Positions 43,412 to 53,208 of a stretch of DNA of 64,000 nt are shown piece by piece. Source of the stretch: RGIG3701 sp017403345 (GTDB taxonomy: Bacteria > Planctomycetota > Planctomycetia > Pirellulales > Thermoguttaceae); assembly GCA_017403345.1 (NCBI GenBank), contig JAFQOH010000148.1, positions 13,093 through 77,092 on the forward strand, written 5' to 3'. Each line of letters starts with the position of its first letter. Position 1 is the first letter of the stretch. The notes under the pieces are model-generated. The model made no database searches, was not told the DNA's origin, and saw only the letters and a program-made list of their open reading frames with translations. The translations under genes were made by a program, and so were the position numbers.

Positions 43412-46120
43412 TTACCAAGCCGTCTTGCGGCATCTCACCCTGCAGAGACCCAAGAAACCGAGTGCCGTAACGAGAAGCGTAAACGTCGAGGGTTCCGGCA
43501 CGGAGGACGAAGGAGTTCCTCCCTCTCCAACCAGCGCGATCCAAAGATCTCCCGTCTGCGCATCATATCCGGAGTTCCACACTCCAACAGCATCGGCCAG
43601 TTCAAGACTCACAGCCAACAGCTGGCCGTCCGGCGTTTGGACGTTCATCACACTGTATTTTTCGTCTTCCGTGAATAAATCAAGGACACTCGCGTCAGCG
43701 ATAAGTTCCAGCACAAGCGTGTCGTCGTCTGCGGAAAGCGATCCCGTAACCTCCAGCAGACTACTATTCAGCACCTGTTCCAGGACATCCGCCTGAGTGA
43801 GATCCACGAGGTAAGTTCCTCCGTCAAAACTCAAATTTCCGTCAAGGGTCCCAGTTCCCATGAGGTACGCACCCGACTGAACGGATGTGTCCGAGGTGAT
43901 GGAGCCGGTGAGGTCAAGGATCCCGTCTTTCACGGCGGTCTTTCCCGTGTAAGTGTTTGTCCCGGCGAGAGTCCACGTTCCGCTTCCGGTTTTATCCAAA
44001 TGCAGGGTCACAGTGTCGTGATCCTGTATTTTTCCAGCGTAAGTCCCGGACATTCCTGAGGCTCCGACTTCCACATAAACATTCTTGACGCCGGCTTTTG
44101 CCGTATCCTGCCCGGCCCGCAGAGTCGCGTTTTTATTGGCAGTTTCCAGCATACCGAAAGAAAACACAGCTGCCGGATCGTCGCTGTCCGTCAGGAGAAC
44201 GATCCCGGTCGCACCGCTGTCCAGACAGTACTGCGCCTTGGGACTCGCCCCCTGCGGGCTGAAGCCGAGCCAGCTCGACGTTGAAACGATCGTTCCGGCA
44301 AATTCGGAAGCGTCCCCCAAAAGGTGCAGCTGGTTATTTCCTGTTTTGGTAAGAGCCGCGTTCCCGGTCAAATTTCCGTCGATCCCCAATACATTGCCCG
44401 CGACATTGATCGTACTGTCAGAGCGAACTTCCAAAGTCGTGGGCAAAACGATCTTTCCCGACCCGCCTTTCTGGAGCGTACCGCCATCCAGTACGACAGC
44501 ACAGGTCCCCAGCGCGGTGGAAGCGTTGACGCTCAAAGTACCTTCCCGAACGATGATGTTCCCGGAGAAATCATTCGTTCCGCCCACCGCGAGGACGTTC
44601 GTCCCGGTTTTCAGAACGGTTCCAGACCCAGTCAGAGTGCCGTTGGAGAAGTTAAACTGACTCTTTCCGTTTACCGTGAGATCGATCTCGGCATCGCTGT
44701 CCAGAACGGTGATCGGCGAAGCAAGCGTGATCGTGCAGGTACCGTTGTTGCTGAAAGTTCCGTTGGAAGCCGTGATAGGGAGAGCGAAATTACCTCCGAC
44801 ACTTCCCCGATCCATCACGAGCGTTCCGCCGTCCTCAATGCTCACAGGCACGCTCCACCATCCGGAACTGCCGCCGTCTCCGTACTGCAGCGTGGTCCCT
44901 TCACCCCGAACCGTGATCGTGTTTTTGCTGGAATCGCCGTTTTTCAATCCGCCGCCGGCAGGGACGACAAGTTTACCGCCGCCGGAGATGACGATATTTC
45001 CGCTCTCGTTATTTGTAGTGCTATTACTTCCGCCTGCAAAATTGATGGTACCGGAAACAGTAAGCGTCGCCCCCTCCGCAATGGAAATATCGCCCGCTGT
45101 CGGATTCGAGCTTCTTTTGCGGAAGTAGGTGTCTGCCGAGATTTCCGAATCGCTCAGAACAGTGATCGCGCCGCAGACGAGGTAGTGTCCGTAAGCGGAG
45201 GGATTCACTTTGTTCCCAGTCGTCAGATCGACCGCGGTGAGTGCCCCGCCGTTTAAGGTAATATTGCCGATATTCGTGTGTCCGCCGCTGGAAGAATGAT
45301 TGACGCGCGCCCCTTCATTGATGGTGAAATTGGCCATGGCATTCTGCTCGGAGCCCCAAATATTGTTCACCGCGAAGTCGAGCGTCGTACCGCTGCCGGA
45401 AACAGATATCCGCGCGCCTTTCCCATTCACCGCGGTTTTCTTCATGGTGACAGTCCCGCCGCCGGAAATATCCCAGAGTACGTTTTTATCGTACGGGTCG
45501 CTAAAATTCACCTGCGCTGCCAGCGTGAGGGTACTTCCGGAATTCACGATAAATTTACCCGCATTACCGCTTGGAGCCTGCTGACTGGCGCCGCGGATCA
45601 GAATTTTGTTACACTCGATGGAAGAATCTGCCGTCACGGTGACTGTACCGGCCAAAAGGAAATTCCCATGATCACTCGCAGACGACACAGAGTAGAGCGA
45701 CCCGCCGTTGAGCAGCACGTTTCCGAGATTCACATGCCCCTTAAAGCTGGTTTGGACCATCCCGCCGTTTATCTCGATCGCCGGCGGATCTTCCGATCCT
45801 ACGCCAAGCGCGTTGCTCGCGCCAAGATCGAGGATCGCGCCGGAAGCGATGCGGATCCGCGAGGTTTTCGTAAGACCGTTGGTCGACGTTACTTTCAGTG
45901 TACCGGCATTGATCTGCGTGGTTCCCGTATATGTATTGCTCCCGGACAGGGTAAACGTTCCATCGCCGTCTTTCACCAGATCAACAGCTCCTGTAAATGG
46001 CGGTACCGGGACACCGACCGCGCTATCATCTGTCACGGTTATCGTTTCCCCAGAACAGAGAGACGTGAGCATCGCCGACATGCAAAACACGCTAAATAAT
46101 TTCTTGGCTGATTTTTTCAT
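43412..46120 (-). CDS. PEP-CTERM protein with autotransporter-associated beta-strand repeats
   Basis: 902 aa. Signal peptide at the N-terminus (KKSAKKLFSVFCMSAMLTSLCSG). The body is a long Gly/Ser/Thr/Asn-rich beta-helix-like array with the repeated pattern LxKxGxGTxTLSGxNTYTGxT (for example DGDGTFTLSGSNTYTGTT and KTGSGTWTLAGTNTYTGKT), i.e. the autotransporter-associated beta-strand repeat (PATR). The C-terminus is a complete PEP-CTERM tag: VPEPSTFTLLVTALGFLGLCRVRCRK (Val-Pro-Glu-Pro, hydrophobic helix, basic end). Such proteins are processed by exosortase and may become extracellular or cell-surface matrix. No exosortase gene is in the window. It is monocistronic. Confidence 0.92.
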   Translation of the reverse strand: MKKSAKKLFSVFCMSAMLTSLCSGETITVTDDSAVGVPVPPFTGAVDLVKDGDGTFTLSGSNTYTGTTQINAGTLKVTSTNGLTKTSRIRIASGAILDLGASNALGVGSEDPPAIEINGGMVQTSFKGHVNLGNVLLNGGSLYSVSSASDHGNFLLAGTVTVTADSSIECNKILIRGASQQAPSGNAGKFIVNSGSTLTLAAQVNFSDPYDKNVLWDISGGGTVTMKKTAVNGKGARISVSGSGTTLDFAVNNIWGSEQNAMANFTINEGARVNHSSSGGHTNIGNITLNGGALTAVDLTTGNKVNPSAYGHYLVCGAITVLSDSEISADTYFRKRSSNPTAGDISIAEGATLTVSGTINFAGGSNSTTNNESGNIVISGGGKLVVPAGGGLKNGDSSKNTITVRGEGTTLQYGDGGSSGWWSVPVSIEDGGTLVMDRGSVGGNFALPITASNGTFSNNGTCTITLASPITVLDSDAEIDLTVNGKSQFNFSNGTLTGSGTVLKTGTNVLAVGGTNDFSGNIIVREGTLSVNASTALGTCAVVLDGGTLQKGGSGKIVLPTTLEVRSDSTINVAGNVLGIDGNLTGNAALTKTGNNQLHLLGDASEFAGTIVSTSSWLGFSPQGASPKAQYCLDSGATGIVLLTDSDDPAAVFSFGMLETANKNATLRAGQDTAKAGVKNVYVEVGASGMSGTYAGKIQDHDTVTLHLDKTGSGTWTLAGTNTYTGKTAVKDGILDLTGSITSDTSVQSGAYLMGTGTLDGNLSFDGGTYLVDLTQADVLEQVLNSSLLEVTGSLSADDDTLVLELIADASVLDLFTEDEKYSVMNVQTPDGQLLAVSLELADAVGVWNSGYDAQTGDLWIALVGEGGTPSSSVPEPSTFTLLVTALGFLGLCRVRCRKTAW

Positions 46121-46240
46121 TTACGACACCTTAAATCTGGACGACCGCAAAAATCTAACGACGGAGAGGCGGAAAATTTTCCATTAAGTTGACAGGAACC
46201 TAAAACGAAAATACCCCGCTCTGAAATATTCCTTGTTTAC

Positions 46241-46268
46241 ATTATACATCGATTTTTTCAAATGTCAG
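46241..46268 (-). promoter_or_regulatory. Promoter of the PEP-CTERM gene
   Basis: Minus-strand CTGACA (46268-46263), 16-nt spacer, TATAAT (46246-46241); leader of about 115 nt. Confidence 0.7.
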
Positions 46269-46459
46269 ATTTTTTCATATTTTTCTTATATTATTTTAAA
46301 ATTTTTCTAAAATATTTCGATTTTTTCCATCTAAAAATACAGTCGGATCGTCAGCTCTCGTGAAACGATGCAGGCGTCCCCATCCAGGCCGCGGCAGCCA
46401 TTGGCGCACTCTCATGAGATAATTGGTACAGTTTCACCGCTGAAAACAAGGAAGAGTTC

Positions 46460-46640
46460 CCAGAAAGACACTGAAAGGAAACACGAAAAACTCGAAAAAA
46501 TGCGAAATTCACCAAAAGACTAAAAAATATTTTAAATCTTTCGTGGCTTTTTGTGTTTTCCGTGAAATTCGTGTCAGGGCACGTTCACCCCCTTTTTCCT
46601 CTTTCTTTTCAGTGTGTTTCAGCGTCTTTTCAGTGCTCTC
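46460..46640. repeat. Degenerate inverted repeat of the dispersed CACGAAAAAC/AACACTGAAA type
   Basis: GGAAACACGAAAAACTCGAAA (left, about 46478-46498) faces GTGGCTTTTTGTGTTTTCCG (right, about 46543-46562), with further similarity to GTGTTTCAGCGTCTTTTCAGTG downstream. The region yields a spurious TTESTEKTLKHTEKK-like translation. No gene is supported in 46269-46750. Confidence 0.55.
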
Positions 46641-46750
46641 TGTGGTGAGATCAGAACCTAGATCGGTACGCACCTTCCGGAGGAGCCCTCTCGAAACTCC
46701 CCCCGCCTGAATTCCTGCCGCCCAAACGGCCTCCTCTCCCAAGCGGCGTC

Positions 46751-47694
46751 TTACCGATCATATATGGAATCGTGATGCGTATCCATTCCGCCAGTGCTGA
46801 GCAATCCGAGAGAATCGCATCGGCACTTCACTTCATTTACCAGCTCCGCATCATTCGCCAGCGCTGTATCATACGACTGGTAGTAATTTTCGACAAATAC
46901 CGCTTTCTTTTTGCCCGCGTCTTTGAATGCGCACACCAAATTGCCAATAACATCGGCAGCTGCGCCAGTGTCTTTGGACGGCATTTTTTTGTAGGATTGG
47001 TGTTCCAGCGGATGCGCGTAACCGACGATTGCCGTTTCCTGAGCAGAGAGGAGCTCAAAAGCATCCGTGAATGTCCCCGCGCTTACGTAACACGGATCTT
47101 TGAATCCAGCCAAGACTCTGTCCAGTTCCCCGGTCAGTTTTGCGTCAAACGGATCGATACATTGTGCCAGCACGGGATTTCGTTCATTTTATCAATATAA
47201 GATGCCTTGATAATATTATTGTTTAATACCAATAAGTAATACTTAACGACAACATCGTCACCACACAGTCTTGCCTTCCTGTCGTTCACCACCCATCTTA
47301 AGTAGGATTTCTTACATTCATTGGCATAAAAGTGAGCTCTGCACCATTCAGTCAGTTCCTCGGAGTACTTTGTCTTCTTATATTGCAGCGGGGAGAAGCA
47401 CCACTCAATATATCTCATACTATATCCATCCTTTACCATGCCGATCATCTTTGAGAGGTCATACCCATAAATATCCCGATCCTCGTTCAATTCACACTCA
47501 AGATGATCTTTGCGATCCCCGTTGAAATAGCTTGCTGCCGAAGAAACATACACGAATCGAAGATCATGATCGCTTCCCGCCGAGTCGCTCCCCCAGGCTT
47601 TGCTCCCCATATCGCAGGCATAGAGGATCCTGATATCATGTTTCTTTTCGATCTCCTCCAATTTTGCCAGAACTTCATGATCCTCGACCAGCAT
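46751..47694 (-). pseudogene. Frameshifted RlaP-like nucleotidyltransferase (DNA polymerase beta superfamily)
   Basis: Two minus-strand frames join into one protein. The 5' part (ATG 47694, SD GGAGAG) has the family opening ILYACDMGSKAWGSDSAGSDHDLRFVYV (GSxxxG...SDxD), ending at a premature stop after NEIPCWHN. The 3' part, in another frame, continues VLAQCIDPFDAKLTGELDRVL to the stop at 46751. Adding one C to the CCC at 47174-47176 restores NEIPVLAQ, so a single-base loss in a short C run explains the break. A cell-specific or sequencing error cannot be excluded. GC content and codon use (more A/T-ending codons) differ from the neighbours, suggesting transfer. In the known family the role is nucleotide transfer in RNA repair or an unknown process. 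Confidence 0.7.
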
Positions 47695-47950
47695 ACTTAT
47701 CTCTCCTTACAGGGCCGCCAGGTCACAGCATTATGTCAGCGTGCCCGCGAATCGTGTATCTGGTCTGCGGCGCCCGTATTGTAATATTTAGGAATTATAC
47801 TTCCCATTCTTCGGAATTACAAGCCCTCCCTTCTGGAAATTTTCAATAAAAAGGGGCCCCCGCCAAGTGCGTACCAGTTCGCCGCAGGATCCCGCAGTTG
47901 GGCTGGCACGCATTGCTGAAAGAGCCGTCACAGGCCTGCGTTCTCCCATT

Positions 47951-50467
47951 CTACCAGATGAAAGAGATCTCATCAAAGTAGAGTTTCAGGACGTCACCGT
48001 GCTCGTGATTTCCCTCCGAGATCGTGAGACGCACGCTCTGCGGAAGACCAGAGACCGGCGGCATCCCGTCGTAGCCCGCATTTTCGAGCGGCACGAACAG
48101 CGTGTGCCAGACGCGTTCTTCCAGCTCCGACGGCGTCGTATACGAAAAACCGCCCGGCTGCACTCCCGCGTGGATCGGCGTTTTGCCTGCATTGACAGTC
48201 CGGTTGGAATCCACATAAACCCGCATGAGCAGACCGCGCGGCTTGACATTCCCGCGAGTCTCCCATTCCGCTTTCGTAACGTAACCCGCCAGCGCAGGCC
48301 AGTTCGACGGATAGGGTCCCTTTGCCGAAGAACCGTCACGCTCTTTGTCCACAGTGACCGTCAGCAGAACACACCGATCGTTTCTCGCACCCGCCGGCAC
48401 GTCCGTACCTTCCACGATCTCGACTTTCGCTTCATCTTCCGAAGCGATACAGCGTTCCAACGGGATCGGGAGACTCTGGATCGTTCCATCAGTATCCCTC
48501 CGAGCAAATTCCGCCTGGAAAGGATCGACCCACTCGATCTCGCGCGGCTCGATGATGACGGAGGGGGCCGTCTTTTTATTAACGGGCGAGAATCGGTAAA
48601 GCGCCTCGATCCGCTCCGCGATCCGGGTCCGGTACGCATCGAAACGTTCCGATTCCCAAAGATGACGGTTCAGGTACTTCTCCTTCACGACGATGGAATC
48701 CCAAATTTCCTGAAGCAGTGCGCGCGACCGAGCGATCTCGGCATTCAGAGCCGCATTTTGAGTTCCCTCGCGCTGAATGACCGCGTTCTGGAGCGTGTAG
48801 AGGTAGCGCAGGTCGCTGATCCCCTCGCGAAAGCACTCCCAGTAGGTCGTCATGATGACTTCACCGGTCTCCGGATGCAGAAGATTCCCGCCGCTCGACG
48901 TTTCCAGATCGAAATGATCCGGCGAACCGGCACGCCAGATCCACGGAATGAGCAGATCGAAACCGCTCCGCCACATTCCGAAACCGTACGTCATTCGTCC
49001 TCCTTTGCACATGATGACCATGTCCTTGCGCTCGTACGAATTGTGATTCGGATAGCACCAGTACTCGCGCTTGTGCCGGCCGACAGTCTCCGCGTAGGAC
49101 GGAGCAAAGACCTGACTCGCAAAAATGTCTACGACGTGATCGTATTTCGGGAACGAAAGATCATGCGGCTCCTTCGTCGTATACGTCGGCAGCCCGGCAT
49201 CATGGAATGCCTGGTAAACACGCGTTCCAAACTCCGTCGATTCCGGCGCGATCTCATCCAGCGGCCCGAAGATCATCTCCGGCGTTCCTTCCGGCAGCGC
49301 ATCGACGTCTTTCTTCAATTCTCGGCACATGCGGGCCAGTTCCGTGTAAAATTCCTCTTTCGGCGGCGTCAGAACGCGGATGTGCTTTCCAAATTTCCCT
49401 CCGTAATAGTACGACGCAATCCACGAACACCCACCGCCAATCGTCGGTATCGGCCCGGCCATGCCGTTTTTGCGCATCAGTTCAAGCCAAAAATCCAACT
49501 CCGGAAAATAGAAACGTTTCCCATCGCCGTCAAAGCGCATCTGGTAGACCGGACTGCGGGTGAATCCGTAGTCGCGCATCGCGGCAAACTCACGCTCCAT
49601 CCGTTCCCGGTCCCACTGACCGTCGGAAGTTTTCGGCGGGTAATAGTACGCGGAATAGTGTTTCGCCGGGTCACGCAAAAGATCGAATCCCAGCACCTTC
49701 AGCTCGACAGGCAGCTCGGCAGAACGCATTTCCGCCCCGTCGCGGCCCCAGGAAATACGCACTTTCCCCGCATAAATACCGGGTTTCATCTTGGAAGGCA
49801 CTTTGAAAGTCAGAAAGTACCGCTGCGGTTCCTTTGCCGGAGCGTCCGTGACCGTCACATCCTGAAGATACTCCGGCAGCACTCGGTACTGCTTCGTTTT
49901 GGAAGAGTACTGCGGATAGCGGATCCCGCGGTACGTCACGAGACGGAGCTGAACGTTTTCCGGCGGAAAAAGCCATTCATCCTGATCCATCTCTCCGTCC
50001 AGCGTCTGGATCCTGCGAAATTCCCCCGCACTCACACGCAGCGAGGGAAGCTCCTGCAGCGGATAGACCGCGAAATTCAGCGTCTGAAACTGATTTCCAG
50101 CCGCGAAAAACGCCAGTTTCTCAACTCGCTCCTCCGCCCCGGGACGCGATTCCGGATAGACGGCATCCACCAGCGGACGAGAAAAAAGCGCAAAACCGCG
50201 CTGCTTTTCACTCTCCGTCGGTTCAAACTCCGGTCTGGATTCATGGTACGGGATCCGCGTCCAGTCCTCCGGCGCCTCATCCGAAGGCGGAAGTGCACGA
50301 CGCTCTGCCGAAGGTTCCGCAAACAGCGCTCCGACTGAAAGTCCCAAGATCAGAACGACCGTAAAAAATGAAAATGCGCGAAACGCAAAAAATGCCCACG
50401 GCAGAACCATCCTCACGATTTGACGGGATCCCCGCGGGAAAAGATCCAGTTTCAGAAAATCACTCAT
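47951..50467 (-). CDS. Secreted DUF4091-like glycoside hydrolase
   Basis: 838 aa. ATG 50467 is favoured (GAGG 6 nt upstream) over ATG 50473. A signal-anchor (FFTVVLILGLSVGALFA) precedes a large multi-domain protein: an N-terminal beta-sandwich region, a TIM-barrel-like region with YSAYYYPPKTSDGQ, MFGPLDEIAPESTEF and WRAGSPDHFDLETSSGGN, and a C-terminal jelly-roll with KLYFDEISFIW. The Asp-Glu pair (LDEIAPES) resembles the DUF4091/GH123-type active-site region. Likely acts on exogenous glycans; substrate unknown. Its own promoter lies upstream. The 256 bp downstream (47695-47950) hold nothing recognisable. Confidence 0.7.
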   Translation of the reverse strand: MSDFLKLDLFPRGSRQIVRMVLPWAFFAFRAFSFFTVVLILGLSVGALFAEPSAERRALPPSDEAPEDWTRIPYHESRPEFEPTESEKQRGFALFSRPLVDAVYPESRPGAEERVEKLAFFAAGNQFQTLNFAVYPLQELPSLRVSAGEFRRIQTLDGEMDQDEWLFPPENVQLRLVTYRGIRYPQYSSKTKQYRVLPEYLQDVTVTDAPAKEPQRYFLTFKVPSKMKPGIYAGKVRISWGRDGAEMRSAELPVELKVLGFDLLRDPAKHYSAYYYPPKTSDGQWDRERMEREFAAMRDYGFTRSPVYQMRFDGDGKRFYFPELDFWLELMRKNGMAGPIPTIGGGCSWIASYYYGGKFGKHIRVLTPPKEEFYTELARMCRELKKDVDALPEGTPEMIFGPLDEIAPESTEFGTRVYQAFHDAGLPTYTTKEPHDLSFPKYDHVVDIFASQVFAPSYAETVGRHKREYWCYPNHNSYERKDMVIMCKGGRMTYGFGMWRSGFDLLIPWIWRAGSPDHFDLETSSGGNLLHPETGEVIMTTYWECFREGISDLRYLYTLQNAVIQREGTQNAALNAEIARSRALLQEIWDSIVVKEKYLNRHLWESERFDAYRTRIAERIEALYRFSPVNKKTAPSVIIEPREIEWVDPFQAEFARRDTDGTIQSLPIPLERCIASEDEAKVEIVEGTDVPAGARNDRCVLLTVTVDKERDGSSAKGPYPSNWPALAGYVTKAEWETRGNVKPRGLLMRVYVDSNRTVNAGKTPIHAGVQPGGFSYTTPSELEERVWHTLFVPLENAGYDGMPPVSGLPQSVRLTISEGNHEHGDVLKLYFDEISFIW

Positions 50468-50609
50468 ACACATACCTCGATTCTAGTTGGCAGGCGGTGG
50501 GAAACAAAAAATCCTCTGTGCGTCAACAAAAACGCACAGACTCAAACGAGAAACAGAAACCCTCAGTTTTCGAGATCAAAACACGTTTCGGTCTCCCGCA
50601 TCACTCTTC

Positions 50610-50638
50610 ATTTTAACGAAATTCCAACGAACATGCAA
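50610..50638 (-). promoter_or_regulatory. Sigma-70-type promoter of the DUF4091-like gene
   Basis: Minus-strand TTGCAT (50638-50633), 17-nt spacer, TAAAAT (50615-50610), about 140 nt before ATG 50467. Confidence 0.75.
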
Positions 50639-50671
50639 GGGGGGACCTGAAAAATTGGCTCATCCAGCAAA

Positions 50672-52101
50672 TCAACGTTTTGGCGAAATATGGAAAAGAC
50701 GCACACCTCCTTTGGGGACCGTACAGGTAAATTTTCCAGGCTCGACCGTTTCCTCCTCTCCAGAACGCAGGTCCTTCACACACAGTTTGGATACCGTCCC
50801 GCCCCCCAACGCCAAGGAAAGGACCGTCTCCTCTTCCGCACGGTCAGGATTCCCGATCAGAATGAGCCGTTCCTTCTCCGTTCCCCACGAAGAGTAAAGC
50901 ATCTCCGGCACGCTTCCCGAAATTTCCTGCGCCTCCCCGGAAACGAGCAGTTCCTCGTACGGCCGAAGCGCGGCAAGAGCACGTGCGTGCGCGTAGAAAT
51001 CAAGCGGCGTGTCAAAATCCGTAAAACAGTAATACGTGATCCCGCCCGCACCGTTCAGGAAACTTTCAAGGACCATGAACTCTAATTTTTCCGGCTCAAA
51101 CTCCCCGCAGCATCCAGCCGAAAGCCACGGAATGAGCCGTGAATTCCCCAAAAGCGCGTGATTTTCGCGAATATTCCGATGGGCATCCCGTTCCCGTCCC
51201 GCAACATAGAGAGACGGCATCGCCATGTCGACGAACTCCGGATACGTATCGCTGAAATGCTCGATCGCATAGACCGGCCGGATCGGCTGCCTCGCGTAAG
51301 ATCCAATGACCGAGACCGAGATCTGGGAACTCTGCGCCCCGCGATGCACAGTATCATGCAGGTCCCGCACGATCTCACGCCCCTGCATCCAGAGAAATCT
51401 CTCCCTCTTTTCCACCTCGCTCATCTTTTCAGATCCGTTCATCGCGATCCCGAGATCCGCCTGACTTTTCTGGAAATTTTCCCAAACAGCTCGGCATCTT
51501 TCACATTTTTTGGAACTATTCTCTGCCGAATGCCAGCACTCAATATCCCCAAAAACAAAATCAGGCTGTGTTCTCGCCACACACTGCACGACGCGTTCCA
51601 TCTCTGCCGCGTAAAACTCTCCACGGTATGTCGGACAAAGATCCTTTCCAGGTTCTCCTTCGACAGGCTGACAGTAAATCTCATGCCCGGCATCTTTCTG
51701 CCCCATCATGACGTGAAGCGGCGACTCATTCATCACGCCCCGGAAACCAGCCTCACGCCAATATTCACGCATCGGTTCACACTGCGCATCGGTTCACACT
51801 GCGCATCGTCTTCTGGCCAGTACCTAGGAAACGTCGGTACCGCATTGAATCCAAGACGCTGATAGTTTTTGAAAAAGTCCGGCTTCGGAACCAAAAGCGC
51901 CCTCTTCCCAAACGCAAGATTCTTGCCGACCGTCCATTCTTCCCAGAGTTTCCGATTTTCCAGCTTCTGCGCCTCCAAACGCACCTTGCGCGCTTCCTCG
52001 GACTCTTCCGGGACGGTTTCCGCCTGCACGGACGGTACCACTCCCCACATCACCCCCCAAAAGAACAGAAAAAAAATCGAAAACATTTCATGGCGGGACA
52101 T
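50672..52101 (-). pseudogene. Secreted glycosidase-like gene split by a 17-bp tandem duplication
   Basis: The 5' piece (ATG 52101; signal peptide MSRHEMFSIFFLFFWGVMWG ... VQA) reads well for 104 residues to DDAQCEP, then runs into an out-of-frame tail. The 3' piece (50672-51772) begins MREYWREAGFRGVMNESPLH in another frame and extends 366 residues. Removing one of two perfect 17-bp copies at 51771-51804 joins residue 104 directly to that Met, giving 470 aa. The joined protein looks like a secreted TIM-barrel enzyme (FGDIECWHSAE, YCFTDFDTPLDFY) without a recognised family. Slippage could restore it, so it may be phase-variable; otherwise it is a recent pseudogene. Confidence 0.8.
51771..51804. 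repeat. Perfect 17-bp tandem duplication
   Basis: Plus-strand atcggttcacactgcgc occurs at 51771-51787 and 51788-51804, flanked by partial extensions (cgc before, atcg after). 17 is not divisible by three, so it shifts the frame of the gene it lies in. Confidence 0.95.
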
Positions 52102-52122
52102 CCTTTCAAAAAATGAATTACC

Positions 52123-52146
52123 TTAAAAAGAAAGCGCACGCTTTCA
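52123..52146 (-). terminator. Intrinsic terminator of miaA
   Basis: Minus-strand GAAAGC/GCTTTC stem (52145-52140 with 52135-52130) with a 4-nt loop, followed by TTTTTAAGG; it ends just upstream of the split gene's start. Confidence 0.75.
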
Positions 52147-52169
52147 AAAAACGTACGTTTCCGCTTTCA

Positions 52170-53189
52170 CTAAAACATGAATTCCTGATCCAGCAGAGAA
52201 CGGAACCACGTCACCTGCCGTTTCGCCATCTGCCGCGTGTGCGTCTTGATCTCCGTGACCAGCTCTTCAAATCCCGCCGCCTCGTGCAGCCTGGAAGCCT
52301 CACGTTCGACCCAGTCTTTCGCGTCACTCGAAAATTCAGACTCCCCGCACCGCAAGCACCCCAATTCTTCCCGAACAGCGTCAAGCCGCTCTGCCGTCAG
52401 ACCGTGAGTCTCCAGAAACGCTAGGATCTCCCGGTACCCGACCGCCATGGAGGCCGTCCTGCTTAAAACCGGAAAACGAAGCCGAAGTGAAAGGACTTCC
52501 TTAAGAAATCCAAGCTCAAACATCAGATCCACCCGCTTCTCGATCCGAATGTGAAGATCCGGCCTCGGAATGTCGATGATGCGGATCCGTTCCCGAAATC
52601 GCTCCGGAACCTCCGGCTGAAACTGCGTCTGGAATTCATGGATCGGTTTCCCCGTAAGCGTGAAGACCTCCAGTGCACGAATCAGCCGTTTCGCATCATT
52701 CGGATGGAGCCGCGCAGCCGTGACCGGGTCCACCGCCTCAAGTTTCCGATGAAGAAAAGTTCGGTCCCCCGCTTCCGCAGCCTTCTGCGCCTCGACACGC
52801 ATGGTTTCCCGGAAAGCCTCGTCCCCCTCCGGCCCCTCAAAAAGTCCGAAAATCAGCGCTTTCAGATAAAGCGGCGTCCCGCCCGTGAAAAGCGGTTTCT
52901 TCCCCCGCGCAAGACAATCCCGCACGACCGACTCCGCACGATGCAGGTACTCCACGACACTGAATTCTTCGCTAGGATCCACCAGATCAATCATGTGATG
53001 GACCGCCTGCGCCTGCTCCTCCAAAGTCGGTTTCGCACTCCCAATGTCCATCCCGCGGTAGATCGCAACAGAATCCATCGACAGGATCTCCGCATTCTCT
53101 TCCCGCGCAAATTCCAGCGCAAGCGCCGTCTTGCCGCAGGCGGTCGGTCCCGTCAAAAAAAAACAGTTTTCTGCAAAAAATGTCGGCAT
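52170..53189 (-). CDS. miaA: tRNA dimethylallyltransferase
   Basis: 339 aa (family about 310-320). Adds dimethylallyl to A37 of tRNAs reading UNN codons. N-terminal P-loop FLTGPTACGKTALALEFA, then ILSMDSVAIYRGMDIGSAKP (MiaA signature; Ala where many bacteria have Gln), HHMIDLVDPSEEFSVVEY, FTGGTPLYLKALIFG, LHPNDAKRLIRALEVFTLTGKP and, near the end, RQMAKRQVTWFRS (the RQxTWxR motif). The C-terminus is complete. ATG 53189 is the only reasonable start. Just upstream lie three 13-bp direct repeats. It precedes the split glycosidase but is separated by a terminator. Confidence 0.96.
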   Translation of the reverse strand: MPTFFAENCFFLTGPTACGKTALALEFAREENAEILSMDSVAIYRGMDIGSAKPTLEEQAQAVHHMIDLVDPSEEFSVVEYLHRAESVVRDCLARGKKPLFTGGTPLYLKALIFGLFEGPEGDEAFRETMRVEAQKAAEAGDRTFLHRKLEAVDPVTAARLHPNDAKRLIRALEVFTLTGKPIHEFQTQFQPEVPERFRERIRIIDIPRPDLHIRIEKRVDLMFELGFLKEVLSLRLRFPVLSRTASMAVGYREILAFLETHGLTAERLDAVREELGCLRCGESEFSSDAKDWVEREASRLHEAAGFEELVTEIKTHTRQMAKRQVTWFRSLLDQEFMF

Positions 53190-53208
53190 CGTTCTATCCG
53201 AAAATCAG

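Noticed and set aside
46509..46742. 77-residue minus-strand ORF (TTESTEKTLKHTEKK type)
   Set aside because: Its translation is that of a degenerate non-coding repeat; no SD and no family.
47695..47950. tRNA or insertion-sequence remnant
   Set aside because: No cloverleaf, no TTC-loop sequence, no terminal repeats or transposase fragments could be found.
47867..50338. 823-residue plus-strand ORF opposite the DUF4091-like gene
   Set aside because: Arg-rich antisense shadow; the minus strand has signal peptide, SD and promoter.
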